Below are positions 12,145 to 23,608 of a DNA stretch of 64,000 nt, piece after piece. The notes under the pieces are model-generated. The model was not told the DNA's origin and ran no database searches. It saw nothing but the letters and a program-made list of their open reading frames with translations. A program made the position numbers and the translations under genes. Source of the DNA: Rhyzopertha dominica. Lineage: Eukaryota; Arthropoda; Insecta; Coleoptera; Bostrichidae. Every line of letters begins with the position of its first letter. Within the stretch, counting starts at the first letter, position 1. The stretch spans positions 12,727,501 through 12,791,500 of the forward strand of contig QCXZ01000042.1 of NCBI GenBank assembly GCA_025024175.1, written 5' to 3'.

Positions 12145-14815
12145 AATTGAAAGAAAAATGGAAAATCTTTATAAAGCCATTAATTTCGTGACTGTAACTT
12201 GATCTGCGGCCTTCAGTACCTACTATCCTGCTGATTGATGTTGAGTGATCGTCGTGCATACTGTTAAAAAGGACGGCGTCATTTGTAGAAACGCCTCACC
12301 CTGAAAAAATCTTTTATTGCTACAATATCTTCCTTTTCTGCAAACTGGTAAGCTCGTCGCGGCTACAACCAGGTACAAACTTCATATTGCTCAAAGCCCC
12401 GGCAGTTCACTTCAATTTTTCCGCTCCCTGTTACGCTGTTGACGTTAGCTCGTTCCAACAATGTTTATTTCTANATCCCGGCAATAACCGCCCGGTCATG
12501 TTCCACCACTGAAAGTGCGTAGTACGCAATATCCGAGCAGCACCGTCTAAATGGAAAGTAACTGCCTGCTATAGCACGACGTGCACGGCGCTGCGAGAAA
12601 AATAATCGCGTCATTGACGTCAACTTGATTTTACTGCGCTGGGGAATGTCCTCTAGTGGAGGGAACGCAGGGCCGAGACTGAAAATCCCACGGAGAAATC
12701 GAGCTTTGAAGAGGGTTGGTATGAAATTTACTTTCCCAGTCTTTAGCACGTAGAAGGCTATATCCGCAGAGCATTCTTGTTTAGATGGAGCTTATGATTA
12801 TTGGAAGATTACTACAATATTCTATTTATTTATAAATATACGGCTTTAGTAGGCCCATCTTTACAGCATGAAACATAAAAGATCGTCATTTGAAGCCTTA
12901 TTTTGATGACCTCCAGGACGCAAGAGTTTTATTACTTACTTTCGAAAGGTTTCGTACTAATATGATAATAATATGGGTATGGGTCCCACTATTAAAGACA
13001 TTCTTTAAGTGTGTTGGACAAGACCTTAAAATACTCTGAATTTCGAAAATATTTTGAGTGGCAGATCAATAAATACTATGAAGCAAGTTGCTTATTAAAC
13101 TTGATAGTATGGAATCTTTCAATAAANCGTAATTTTTTGGACCTACAATAACATATATACATAANTCCATGATCTCACAACGTCTTTTTATNCAACCGTG
13201 CTGATCGTTTTCAAACTCNTCTACGTTTTTTTTAACATTTTCAACGGTTTCTAAATACATTCCTCCGTTCAACGTTCAGTTATCAAAAATTGGACCTACA
13301 ATTTCATAACTACTCCAACCAACGCAATGGATTTCTGAGGACTAGTGTATGTTCTCCAAGAATATGAAAATTATCACACTCAACAGCGTATATTACGCGT
13401 ATTCATTTCGGTCATTAAAAAAATTGAAGTCTTCTGTCGAAGTTGTCTTTGCCGATTTCCTGAAACGTATAGCTTTGCAATGTGCAAAGCAATGAGTTTT
13501 TGAAAAGAAGTTTATTTTTTTCAATTTAATAAATAATTTGTTACTCGTACTTATCAGTCTACTAGCCCGTAAATGAGTAAAAAATAGAAATGGAGTCTAA
13601 CCTGCTAGACGTGCAAAGTTTGACCGTTAAAGAATTTTGTTGTCCTCTGCAAATAAAGTTAACTTAATTTAAAATTATTCTTTTAGTTTCTCATCTATTT
13701 AAAGTAATTCAAAATGTGGTGGTTAAAAAAAATCTTGTATTATTGAAAACATACACTTCAGAACAACCAACCAGTTTGCCTGCAACCAACGTGTTAAGTC
13801 CTCATGCCCTAAATACGAGCAAAACCTATAATTTTACCCCCGAAACCAACCCCGATCTGTTTTTGCTTCTCTCACCAAAGCGCTGCAAATCCGAACAAAG
13901 TTTTATTAGGTCGAACGAGGCCTCGACATCCTTCCCCAGTACGGCATAAAAAATTATCCGTCGCCTGTTAGGGTTCAGGAGGGGCGATAGTCTTAAAAAA
14001 AAGCGACGATTAAACCCAAAACGACACCTGACAAATCGTAGCATGCGATGGGATCAATCGTTTAGCTTTTCAATCTTGGACGGGGAAATTTATGATTCGT
14101 AAAATATTTTAGGGGAGGGCGAAAGTGATTCATGAAAGCACGAGTAAACGAATAATTTAGTTACATATTTTTTTTATGAAGAATGAATATTATACGTTAC
14201 AAATTCAAGTACAAATCTTAAATGGCACAAATCTCCTACAACTTGTTTGCATTTTCAAAAACACCTTCAGCTTTAGGTAGCCTTGATCCAGTATTCGGCC
14301 ATCTCGAAACCGGAAAACACACAGCAAAATTTTCGTCCACTCATCTAAACCCAAACAGGCCAGTCCTTGTTTGTTGAGCACTCTCAAATAACAGCGCAGC
14401 AACTTTGTTAGCACTGAACTTGCTGGCGTCCACTTGTTATGCAAATTATTGGCATTTAGTCGATAGCCCGGTCTGTAGCGAAGCATGAGTGTGTGTCAAT
14501 ACAACGCCAGCGGGAATACAAGGTCAAAGGATGCCCAACACAATAAGCAAATTGATTGGAATGAATAGGTAAACAAAGGCCACCATGTGGCTTGTTGTCT
14601 TGCCCCTAAAATGAATGGAAAGACCAAAAAGAATACACAATGTGTTTAAAAACTTTGCTATGCATAATTTTGGATACAACTAAGTTGGTTAATATCTGCA
14701 GCTTTCTCGATGATTTTAATAGCAGGGAAGCAAGCAAACGACAAGCAAACCGGGTGTTATAAAGTGTTTTAAGTGCATTTACTGCTCTGGATAGTGGCTT
14801 ACTGAACTAGTAGTG
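12145..14815. other. Intronic sequence, no gene recognised; GC-rich patch and Ns
   Basis: No gene recognised. 12470-12760 is a GC-rich, non-repetitive patch. Four isolated ambiguous bases cluster at 13126-13219. The open frames at 13716-13949 (+) and 14205-14486 (-) have no identifiable motif. Confidence 0.35.
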
Positions 14816-14820
14816 GTATA

Positions 14821-16880
14821 GTAATGCAACTCTCTTACCGTTATTACAACCCTGCAATCAAATTTATTTTTCATCTCCAACAGCAGGCGGCCCCTCACAA
14901 GTTACCGCAAATAACCGGATTACCATAAATTTAGGTCTGATTTTCGAAAGATGGTTAAGCAGGGTCGGATTATTTAAAGTTCACTACCGGTCAAACCAAC
15001 AATAGCATTCAGTCTTAGTATTTCTGTGCGCGAGACAATAGAAGCGAAAAATGTTCCGTCCTTGGGAAAAAGCTGCTCCAAGTACCGATTAGAATGAAGT
15101 TGCTGACGCTGACATGGAAGAGCAAATTGAAGAAAACAAGAGGAATCGTCGTTACCTTACCCAAGATGCCAAAGAAATCATTAAAAATGTATACAATTTT
15201 TTGATAAAAAAAAGAGTGCAGTGCTCCGTTAAAAGTGTCAAGTGAAATGGTTGGTGTCCCCTACACAACTGTGAGAGATATTATTGAAAATAAAGGCAAT
15301 TTAAGAAAATGACGCAATTCGGAAAAATTTCTAAATATATCAAAAGAGCTTGGGATAGAAATTAAAAAAGTGATTTACCAAATGTATAAGGATAATAAAG
15401 TTCCAACTACGGCAAGTCTAAAATTAAAACTTTTGGAATTAGGATATGACATAAGTTATTGCGAAGAGTGGTTCAGAAAATACTTGAGGAGCATCGGTTT
15501 TAATTATAGTACATTAAACCAACGTTTGTTAATAATGGAATCAACCCGACTAAAAAGAATGAGATCAGAATGAAATCAGAAGGTACCGCCAAGAAAATCG
15601 TAATATCGTATATTTGGATGAAACGTGGCACGACACCCACGACTTGATAAAAAAGGTCTGACAGATGGGACAAATAACTGCGTTTTGCAAGCACCACCTT
15701 CGAGAGGAGAAAGAATTATAATTCATGCGGGAGGAAGTGATGGATGGGTGGAAAATGGCTTATTACTGTCAGTGAAACAGATGCAAAATTGACTACCATT
15801 GCGACATGGACTCTGCACTTTTTGAAACTTGGTTTCAGCAGCTGTTACTGCCAGGGCTACCACCAGGAACTGTTATAGTCATGGATAACGCAAGTTATCA
15901 TTCAAAATTAATGAACAAGGCGCCAACATCAGCTACAAAAAAATAGAAATAATTGATTACATGAAAAAGAATAAAATTACAATTCCGGATGGAAAAGTTA
16001 CCAAAAAAGATCTGTTGACAAAAAAAAAATCTCAACATACCTAAACAATATCGAGTTGATGAACTAGCGAAAGGACATGGACATATCGTTATGCGTTTGC
16101 CACCGTATTATTGCGTCCTAAACCCAATTGAATTAGTGTGGAGTACGCTTAAAAAATGAATACGAAGAAACAATACCTGTCCACGTTTAAGTTCGGGAGT
16201 TGTAGATTTAGTGCATAGAGAGGTAAGTAGTATAACGAAAGAACTGTGAAAAAGCTGTATTAAGCATGTTATTGAAATTGAAAATAGCTATGTATGATGA
16301 TAATAATTAATATATTTAAGTTATGTCGGTGTAAACTTGTTAGACTTTTTTGTAAAAATATAATAGATATATGGAATTCTTTTAAAATACTTGTCTTTTA
16401 TTTACATATTTAGTTATGTTAACCGTTAACCGCATGTTGCCAATAGTTAAAAGATTGTAAAAATATTAAAAGGTATTGTTTATAATTTTCGGCTAGCACA
16501 GCATTCAACATATTCACAGGATATAAATATTACAGGAATGTTAAAAATCAAAATAAAAATATTTAGGAATGCGAGATTTTTCTTTGCATATTAAAAAACG
16601 CTCAGATGTGCATATTGTCTAGTTATATTACAAATTTCATTATAACTTTATATACTTTGGTTGTGCAAAATAATGTTGCTACTCTACTACTACTTAGAAT
16701 AATATACACTACACAAACAAAAAACGAGTTTTAAAACGGCTTAAAGCCGACACTGGAAATTCGCAAGTTCACAAAGAGAGGGTTTGATTTATGAGGGGTC
16801 GCGTGCCGTTCCAACTGTGCCTGTAAACGAAAGGTAAATAGTATTGTAGGGTTGTAAAAACGGTAAGAGAGTTGCATTAC
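14821..16880 (+). mobile_element. Tc1/mariner-superfamily element, DD~80E type
   Basis: Perfectly facing ends read inward GTAATGCAACTCTCTTACCG on both sides, extending to about 35 bp with one or two mismatches. They are flanked by TA at 14819-14820 and 16881-16882. The 2.06-kb interior carries a single decayed DDE transposase on the plus strand. The spacing between the second and third catalytic residues is unlike mariner (DD34D) or family A (DD41D). Confidence 0.88.
15051..16297 (+). pseudogene. Decayed DDE transposase with ~80-residue D-to-E spacing
   Basis: The ATG at 15051 opens MFRPWEKAAPSTD, then a stop, then an acidic stretch and RRYLTQDAKEIIKNVYNF, an HTH-type N-terminus. The first Asp is in VYLDETW (codon 15617-15619), the second in VMDNASYHS (15884-15886) and the catalytic Glu in LNPIELVWS (16130-16132). 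That places about 80-81 codons between the last two residues, allowing for two small frameshifts. The block RLPPYYCVLNPIE is typical of the DDE_3 superendonuclease fold. The spacing is near that reported for DD82E (Sailor-type) elements; I offer that name only tentatively. Several stops make it inactive. Confidence 0.82.
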
Positions 16881-16882
16881 TA

Positions 16883-18775
16883 TATAATATGTAGTGTTTT
16901 GAATTAGCTGTGGATGTTAAGTTAGAAATCCCCATTCGTTCGAACACGTACAACGTTTATCACTAGGAAAATATCAACGCTCTCGAAATTGGGGATCAAA
17001 GCTTCATTCTGCAGTTTCTAAGAAACTTCTATAGAACGATTTTTATCTGGAGATTGTTCTCCTACTCTGCGTGACTCGCTGCGTTTGGGTGTTTTCCAAA
17101 ATAAGCAGCCCTCATCTGTCACGCTCACCTTCGGAGGTGTGCACCCCTTAACGGGTGCTGCTTCCCCGGATTCCTGGACTTTATATCAATTTATCTCGAC
17201 TATTAATCCACCCGGAGGATCCGGGGCTAATTCCCTAATTAGCCGGCGTAAAAAATCGCGAACGGGACGTGCACAAAACGGAACCGCCGGCGAGATGTAT
17301 GGTGATAGCGGACGGTAACTAATAAAAACAAGACTGGGGTAATAAAATGGGGTGGATTTATCGGTGGCGGGGCATCGGCGGTTAGGATCGTGGCTCTAAT
17401 CGATTCTGGGGAAGCCGCATCTATCGGAAAATGTAGGATGTATGCATTTTCTGTGTTGGTTAAGAGCTTTTTAAATGTTGTTTGCGCATTTCAAGCATAA
17501 TTACTTACGATTGCAGTGATACACGGTACGTTAGTGAATATGGATTTTAAGCTGAGATATTAATGAATAATTGTAATAAAGACGAAGTAAGAGTTTGAAA
17601 TAGAATTGCTGGAAATTAATGATGACAGAAATAATGATATCGAGGTAAAGACAGTTAATATTATTTTAAGGAGGGAAACTACCAAACGCGGCTTGCTTAG
17701 TTAGTTCTTTACCCAATCATATAGATACGACTGTAATAACCAACTAATTATACAGTTGCTGGTACATTAGAGGCAACNTTTTAAAATAATAAAAATCTGG
17801 TTTGGAGAAACAAACTTTATCTATTATAACTAATGCATTGTTGTTATTTTCAATAACTATTAAATAAGGACATTTTTGGCTATGAATTTATCTACAGTTT
17901 ACGAAAATTTGCCATCATTTCTATTACGTATTTTACTTATTGGCTTTCTATCGATAAACAACGCAATCGAAATCTGTGAGCAAGAAAACAGGATGAAGAT
18001 TTCAGGACGGAACGTCTTGCAGTTCCTGGGCGACAATCTCGAAAAAAAGCAAATCGCAAGGGAGGATTTCCGCAACAAAACTTAAGGGCCGGGTAATCCC
18101 CTCCCCCCTCCAACCCTTAGGTGTCCCGGGGCGTCCATTAGGAGAACGGGCCCGGGATTCCATGTAAAGTGCAGTTCCGTATTCCATGTCGTTTACAAAT
18201 AGCTTCTTGTGTTCGAGGTAGCCTCCTTAACGATCTCGAACGCGGATATGCAGGAAACGAGCTGAATCTAAATTCGTGCATGGCTGGGTCGTAAAAAATT
18301 TGGGTGTGAGGAGTAGGGGGGGATTTCGAGTTGCAGGAGCGACCAAATTGTGTGTTGGATAAAACTGCTGAAGTACAGGCAAATCCTGCATCCTGTTTTG
18401 TAGTCCGTATGTTGTTCACACGTAGCATCATTCGCCGTATACCGTAGTGTTGGTACATACTTGTCGATACTTTGGGTGTCTATGCATTTACCTTCAATAC
18501 TCCATATTCTGTATCGATACAGTACTGTTGAGTATCAAATGCCAGTACCGACACAACAATAGGTAATTTCTAATTTTTGGAAAGTAGAACATCTCCATCT
18601 ACCTCACCCCCACTGGCTTGACGACGGTGGTAAGGATGAGCATTTAGAATGTAGAACATAAATCTGGAAACTCATCTGTAATTTGTTCCTGATATGTTTC
18701 CATATTTCGAACATTGAATCAAATCTGTATATTGAAATTTTTATTGCAATTTTATGCAAATGTTAGCTTATAACA
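16883..18775. other. Intronic sequence, no gene recognised; GC-rich patches
   Basis: No gene recognised. 17050-17420 and 18000-18140 are GC-rich, non-repetitive patches. An isolated N sits at 17778. Confidence 0.35.
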
Positions 18776-18779
18776 AACA

Positions 18780-19580
18780 ATATACATCAAATGTCTAAGT
18801 TCATTTAAATATTTTTCTACATAATCTTCCTCCTGGGTAATGCATCGGTGCCATTGTTCCGACATTTATCTAATATCTTTAAAGAAACTTTTTTGGCTGA
18901 ATGAATACCCATTCTCCAGCACTTTTTATCACCTGTTCGTCACCCGTGAATTTTCTCCTCCTAAGAACTCTTTTAACGGTCCAAACAAATGAAACTGAGG
19001 GGGCAAGGTTGGGACTATATGCAGGTTGGGAAGGGACATTCCATTTTAACTTTTAAATTGCCTGCATGTTGTGAGCCGCAGTGTTGCTTAAAGAAAACGA
19101 ATTTCTGAAACTTCTTCCCCTTATTCCTAATATCTGTCATCATTTGTGTAGTGACAAAGGAGTATAGAAATTCTTCATCTTGTTGTTCATAACGAGCCAA
19201 GAAAGATTGAGCAATCAGCAATCTGTTTTGTGGTTCTCTGTTACCAATCTTGGAATCAAACGTGAACGCACTTTGCAATGCTGCAAGTCTTTCTTGATGG
19301 TAGAATCCACACTGACAATACTTACATATATCTAGTATTAAAGCAATATATGTTACAGTGAAGCGATGGTTATCACGAATAAGTTTAATATATCCATCAA
19401 AATCCTCGTCAGTCGTCGCAGTTTTTGCACGTCGAAGATGCGGTTAATTTTCAACTCGTTCATGTCCTTCTTTGACAGATTTGTACCATTTATAAACTAA
19501 TACTTATCACAGATAATAATGTGTCTTCCTCAAATTGTGCTTTAAGTCTCCGGTAAATTCCAGAGGGTTCGCTAGAAACT
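18780..19580 (-). mobile_element. Mariner-type transposase relic
   Basis: Read on the minus strand from about 19580, the sequence gives KWYKSVKEGHERVEN and RRAKTATTDEDFDGYIKLI, the linker between the two DNA-binding helices of mariner transposases. It continues with DNHRFTVTYIA, then RLAALQSAFTFDSKIG and, near 19000, AYSPNLAPS, which corresponds to the third-aspartate block with the aspartate lost. The tail ends with a recognisable RLCRKIFK segment near 18800. Many stops and shifts are present. Terminal repeats were not identified. Confidence 0.7.
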
Positions 19581-19619
19581 TAATAATAATAATACAAGTG
19601 TCTTCCATTACGACATTAT

Positions 19620-21110
19620 TTTGATACTATCTGTACCTGCTTCTAAAGTCAATACACTATATGCATCGATACGTCCTCTTTCGATGTTTATCGATAGGGG
19701 GTATCGCCTAACATATACGCCGCTGAGAAGTGATATACTTATCGTAACATAAAACTTTTTTTAATGAGTAAGGATTGATTTGTCAGCGTCTTCTTATAGG
19801 AGTATCCGCTGCTCCAGGAAAAGCAGTCCAGACACGAACTGTCATCAGTGCCGATGTTAGCTCCCCCTATAAACCACAGTTTGCGTCTAGGACTAATAGA
19901 TTATGACGAATAGCAGAAACGTGCAAATTCCTGAGTAATACCCCCGAGCCAGGCATAAATCTCAACCCTCCAAGGGCACAAAGGGTTCCGTTCTCCTCCG
20001 TTTCCGGACGCCGCAGACTAACGGCCCTACCGTCGAACTTTGTGACCCTCGACGAATCGGGTCCTCGAAAATTTGTCATTCAGATTACCCGGCGTTTTCT
20101 CTTATTGCGTGGCGCGTAATTCGCAGGCCAGAGTGTGTGGGTAAACCGTTTTTGAAGTTGTTACAGGTAAAATATTTCAAGATTGATCAGTTTATTTAAC
20201 TTCCATGTTTTCAATTTGCACAGACAGATTTTTATCAACCCATTGAGCTGACTGACATGTTTTTGTGGCGTGGGTGAAATCAATTTCCTCCAGAGAGATA
20301 TATTTTGTGTGGGATATGGATATGAAATATGTGCAGGTAATTTCGCTTCTTAGATGTCAAGTTAAATTTGCTACCACCCATTTAGATACTGATTCAGCGC
20401 AATGTGCTATAACTCTTAAACTTCTTGCTTATTTTAGTTTTACTTATTCTAAATTCTAAAATTTTACGTTAATTTCAAGCAGAAGAATCAATCCAAAAAG
20501 GCAAACAATACCTTATGTCAAGCAAGACCTTGAACCACTCACTATAGTGCAGCTAATACTCGAGAACTTTACAGGAAAATCTTTTTTCATTCACTCATAT
20601 TCAGCAGACTAATAAGGAATAATAATTTCCTTCGTTTTCATTTACTCTCGAATAAGTTCACGCTTTTTTTTGCTGGAAGACCACTAACCTTCTGGGCAAG
20701 GAATTTGAGAATTTTAAAAACTGTTAGCAAATACTAAAAACAAAAAGTAACGAAGTTAGATAGTAGTTTAGTAAAAATACATAATGCAATCAAATAATGA
20801 AGGATTGGAACAGCATAAAAAGAAAATTAACAGACTATAAAAACGGTCTTCTATAAATCAGAATATCTATAAAAAAAACACAGCAGTTCATCTTAAATAG
20901 AAAAGACCCAACAAGTGCTTATCAAACAAGTCTTATTCAGTTACTAGTATATTGTAATACAATTTTCACTGAGAGGGAGACATATCGAAATTTAGACGCA
21001 CTAAAACTGTGTATTTACCAAAATTAATAAAGAAAACCTGCCATTGAGTCTACTAACATTACCTAATACGTTTAAGAGCGCTCCGTCGTTTAAGCGTGCT
21101 CTGGTTAACT
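19620..21110. other. Intronic sequence, no gene recognised
   Basis: No gene recognised. 19900-20110 is a GC-rich patch. Short TATCGAT-containing stretches occur at 19668 and 19688, and also at 18512 on the other side of the mariner relic. Confidence 0.3.
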
Positions 21111-21115
21111 CTATC

Positions 21116-21165
21116 GTATCCTACGACTAGTTTCGTCCTTTTTGGGGCTCTTCAGGCAGGAATAC
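21116..21165 (-). ncRNA. Hammerhead ribozyme, complete fold
   Basis: On the minus strand every element of a hammerhead self-cleaving RNA is present. Stem I pairs GUAUUCCUGC with GUAGGAUAC (9 bp, one bulged U). The conserved core is CUGAAGA and then GAAAC. Stem II is GCCC/GGAC with one C-A mismatch, and stem III is a minimal two-pair stem closed over UA before the GUC cleavage triplet. Cleavage is predicted after the C complementary to 21125. Such very short stem III motifs are known from Penelope-like retroelements. I saw no reverse transcriptase in the immediate flanks. Confidence 0.8.
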
Positions 21166-21169
21166 AACA

Positions 21170-23464
21170 CAACAACAGCCCTAAAAACTGTTAAACTAAT
21201 AATAGGTTGTTAAAGTTAACTGTTAGAGCTACAATATTATTTCAGAATAGGCAACAAATATTTTATTGAAACTTTAAGTATCCATTTTTTGTGTAGTTTA
21301 TGTGCAAACTTTTGTCGTAAATTTCCCAAGCGCCGTCGTACCACACAGGTCAGTTGACATGGCGTTGGTATCGTGTATTTTGTAATGGTGCTATTAGCCT
21401 TTACAAATTATGCGTCCAGTGTGCCATGATGCATCAGAATCGCTGACACGGCACGTTTCAGTGTATACTGTTTGATGTGAACTTTTTCACCATTTCCAAT
21501 TTTGTTGTAAACAGCACTGCAGAAAGGGTTGGCAATTTAACTAGTTTAGGTCCTTTTTCATGAGGGCTAGGCATATTCGTTGATATAATTCAAATTCTCA
21601 GAGTTATACGAGTACTTCTGCTTGGTAGGTTGTGTAATCACTCAATTATGATTGAATTTGATTCTGACAATCGGGACAGTATAAGAAAATTTGCTACTTT
21701 TCCTAGATTAATTTATTGGTACCTCTAGGTTATTTGTTTTGACGTATCCAAAACAGTCGCGTGGTTTTATTCCTTTGTAGAGATAAAACAAGAATTCGAC
21801 TTTACCTATACTGCCCTCCTTAAACTCTAAAGGTCCTATCTGCAAATTGACTGTTTTGAGATAAATGCAAATTAACATATTTTTTGAAGTCTTTTTATTA
21901 CTAACTGTATGATTTGGTTTTTTTGTCCATACGGTACACGAATTTTGGAAGATTAAGCCTAATTGTAGTAAATCCATTGAAAAAAAGAACTACCTTGATT
22001 TTGATAATTAATTGTACATGGGACAATATGACTATGGAACACAATGCTACAAACCCATGAAGATCAATTAGAATCTGAAAATATAATGAAAACTTTATTT
22101 AATGTAAATATAAATGCTGTACCTATGCTAATAATTTATGTTTTTTTATCGTGCAAATCAGCATTTTCTGAGTTGCTTTCTGGCAGTTTCTCCCAGAATT
22201 TAATTCGATTTTCTGCAACGGGCTTTGAGAATGGGATTTTCTGGTATGTTTTTTTTAAGTATGTCTTCAAACTCTGAAAATTCGTCACTCTTTTTACATT
22301 GTTTTTGAGCCCCTCTGAAAAGAGATTGACACAACGCCTTTTAAATACACACGCTTTCGATATTTTTTAACTTATATTTTGAGGTGTAAGCAGTAAAGTT
22401 ATAAAATTGTTTTAAAGTCATTTTGATTATGTTAACTTTTGAACCATTTGCCTGTTTTACAACATTTACGAAGTCTGGAACCGTACACTTTTTAATTTTT
22501 TCTCAGACTATTTGGTGGTGAAATTAATTGTTTCTGTGTCAGATTTATAAAATAGAAGGAAAAACTGAAGAAAAACCAGATCAGAAAATGATACTGAAAT
22601 GCATAGAATGTAGATACAATATCCTCTTTATAAAATGCTCTAACTACAATAATGCCATTAACAAACAAAAATTTCATACTAAAATACTACGTAGAAAGTT
22701 CCTATCTGCAAGGAACTGGGTAGATAGTGCATTTTAAATAAGTAATTGTTAGATATGACTTTTCCGTTAAGTAATATGTCCAAAATTTACACTTAGGACA
22801 ACGTATTTAGTTATTTTTAACAGGTTAGAATCAGATAGGTCATTAAAACTTTGTAGAAATATCAAAAATGTATCCAGGTATGCCAAAAACTCAATTTGTG
22901 AAATTGTGTAGATAGGATCTTTAGTTTAAGGAGGGCAGTATTTACTGTAGTGTTAATAATATGAATTCTTAGTTTTATTCTNCTAGCTACCTATAGTCTA
23001 TGAGATGAAAGTTAAGCCTCAAGTTATAAATTNAAAGTGTATAATTTAAANCGATTGAATATCACTTTTAGAGAGCAATGAAAGCGCGAACGGTGCAACA
23101 GTAAAATNTGTTATTGGCGGTTGATTCGCGAAATCGTGAAGTGAGGCTCAACATTAATCTCATAGATAATACCTCCNCACCAAATAAATGTTATGCACTT
23201 TCACAATTCCATGACAGTAATTTACCTACTCTTCCCCTGTAATAATTATGCGCTCCCCATTCCCAGCAGATTCGCTAAATTCAGTTCGTTCACGACATAG
23301 CAATCAGTGTGTCGGCTAATTGAAGCCCACAAACACGGCCCTTGCAAAAAAGCGACAAGTCGAATTAAGCGTCTTTTTTTATATCCGCGGTGCGGTCGCG
23401 GTTAATTAGTTCTCTTTGTCGCATCGCGGTATGCGTTTTATTAACGAACTCTCTCTGTTTACAG
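21170..23464. other. Intron upstream of cadherin exon, nothing recognised
   Basis: No gene or repeat recognised. Five isolated Ns cluster at 22982-23177. The last 200 bp is GC-richer and ends in a pyrimidine tract and CTCTCTGTTTACAG, the 3' splice site of the exon beginning at 23465. Confidence 0.5.
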
Positions 23465-23608
23465 TGACCAAGTTCATCCGTATTGGCATCGCTGATAAGA
23501 ATGACAACCCGCCCTATTTCGACAAGGCCCTATACGAGGCGGAAGTGGACGAGAATGAGGATATTCAGCACACTGTGCTCACGGTCACCGCCAAGGATCA
23601 CGATGAAT
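23465..23608 (+). CDS. CadN: N-cadherin internal exon (end of one cadherin repeat, start of the next)
   Basis: This 144-nt exon encodes 48 residues of a calcium-dependent cell-adhesion receptor that acts at the cell surface in neural wiring. It reads (V)TKFIRIGIADKNDNPPYFD and goes on to YEAEVDENEDIQHTVLTVTA and KDHDE. ADKNDNPP is the calcium-binding linker closing one extracellular cadherin repeat, and the acidic VDENED segment opens the next. The acceptor is GTTTACAG before 23465 and the donor is GTAAGT at 23609. The exon begins and ends in phase 1; its final T combines with CC at 41004 to give Ser. The near-identity with insect N-cadherin is my recognition of the family, not a database result. 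The upstream exon is outside the window. Confidence 0.95.

Noticed and set aside
18500..19700. TATCGAT-containing motifs on both sides of the mariner relic
   Set aside because: They do not form a consistent inverted repeat, so I could not support a larger element or a regulatory array.
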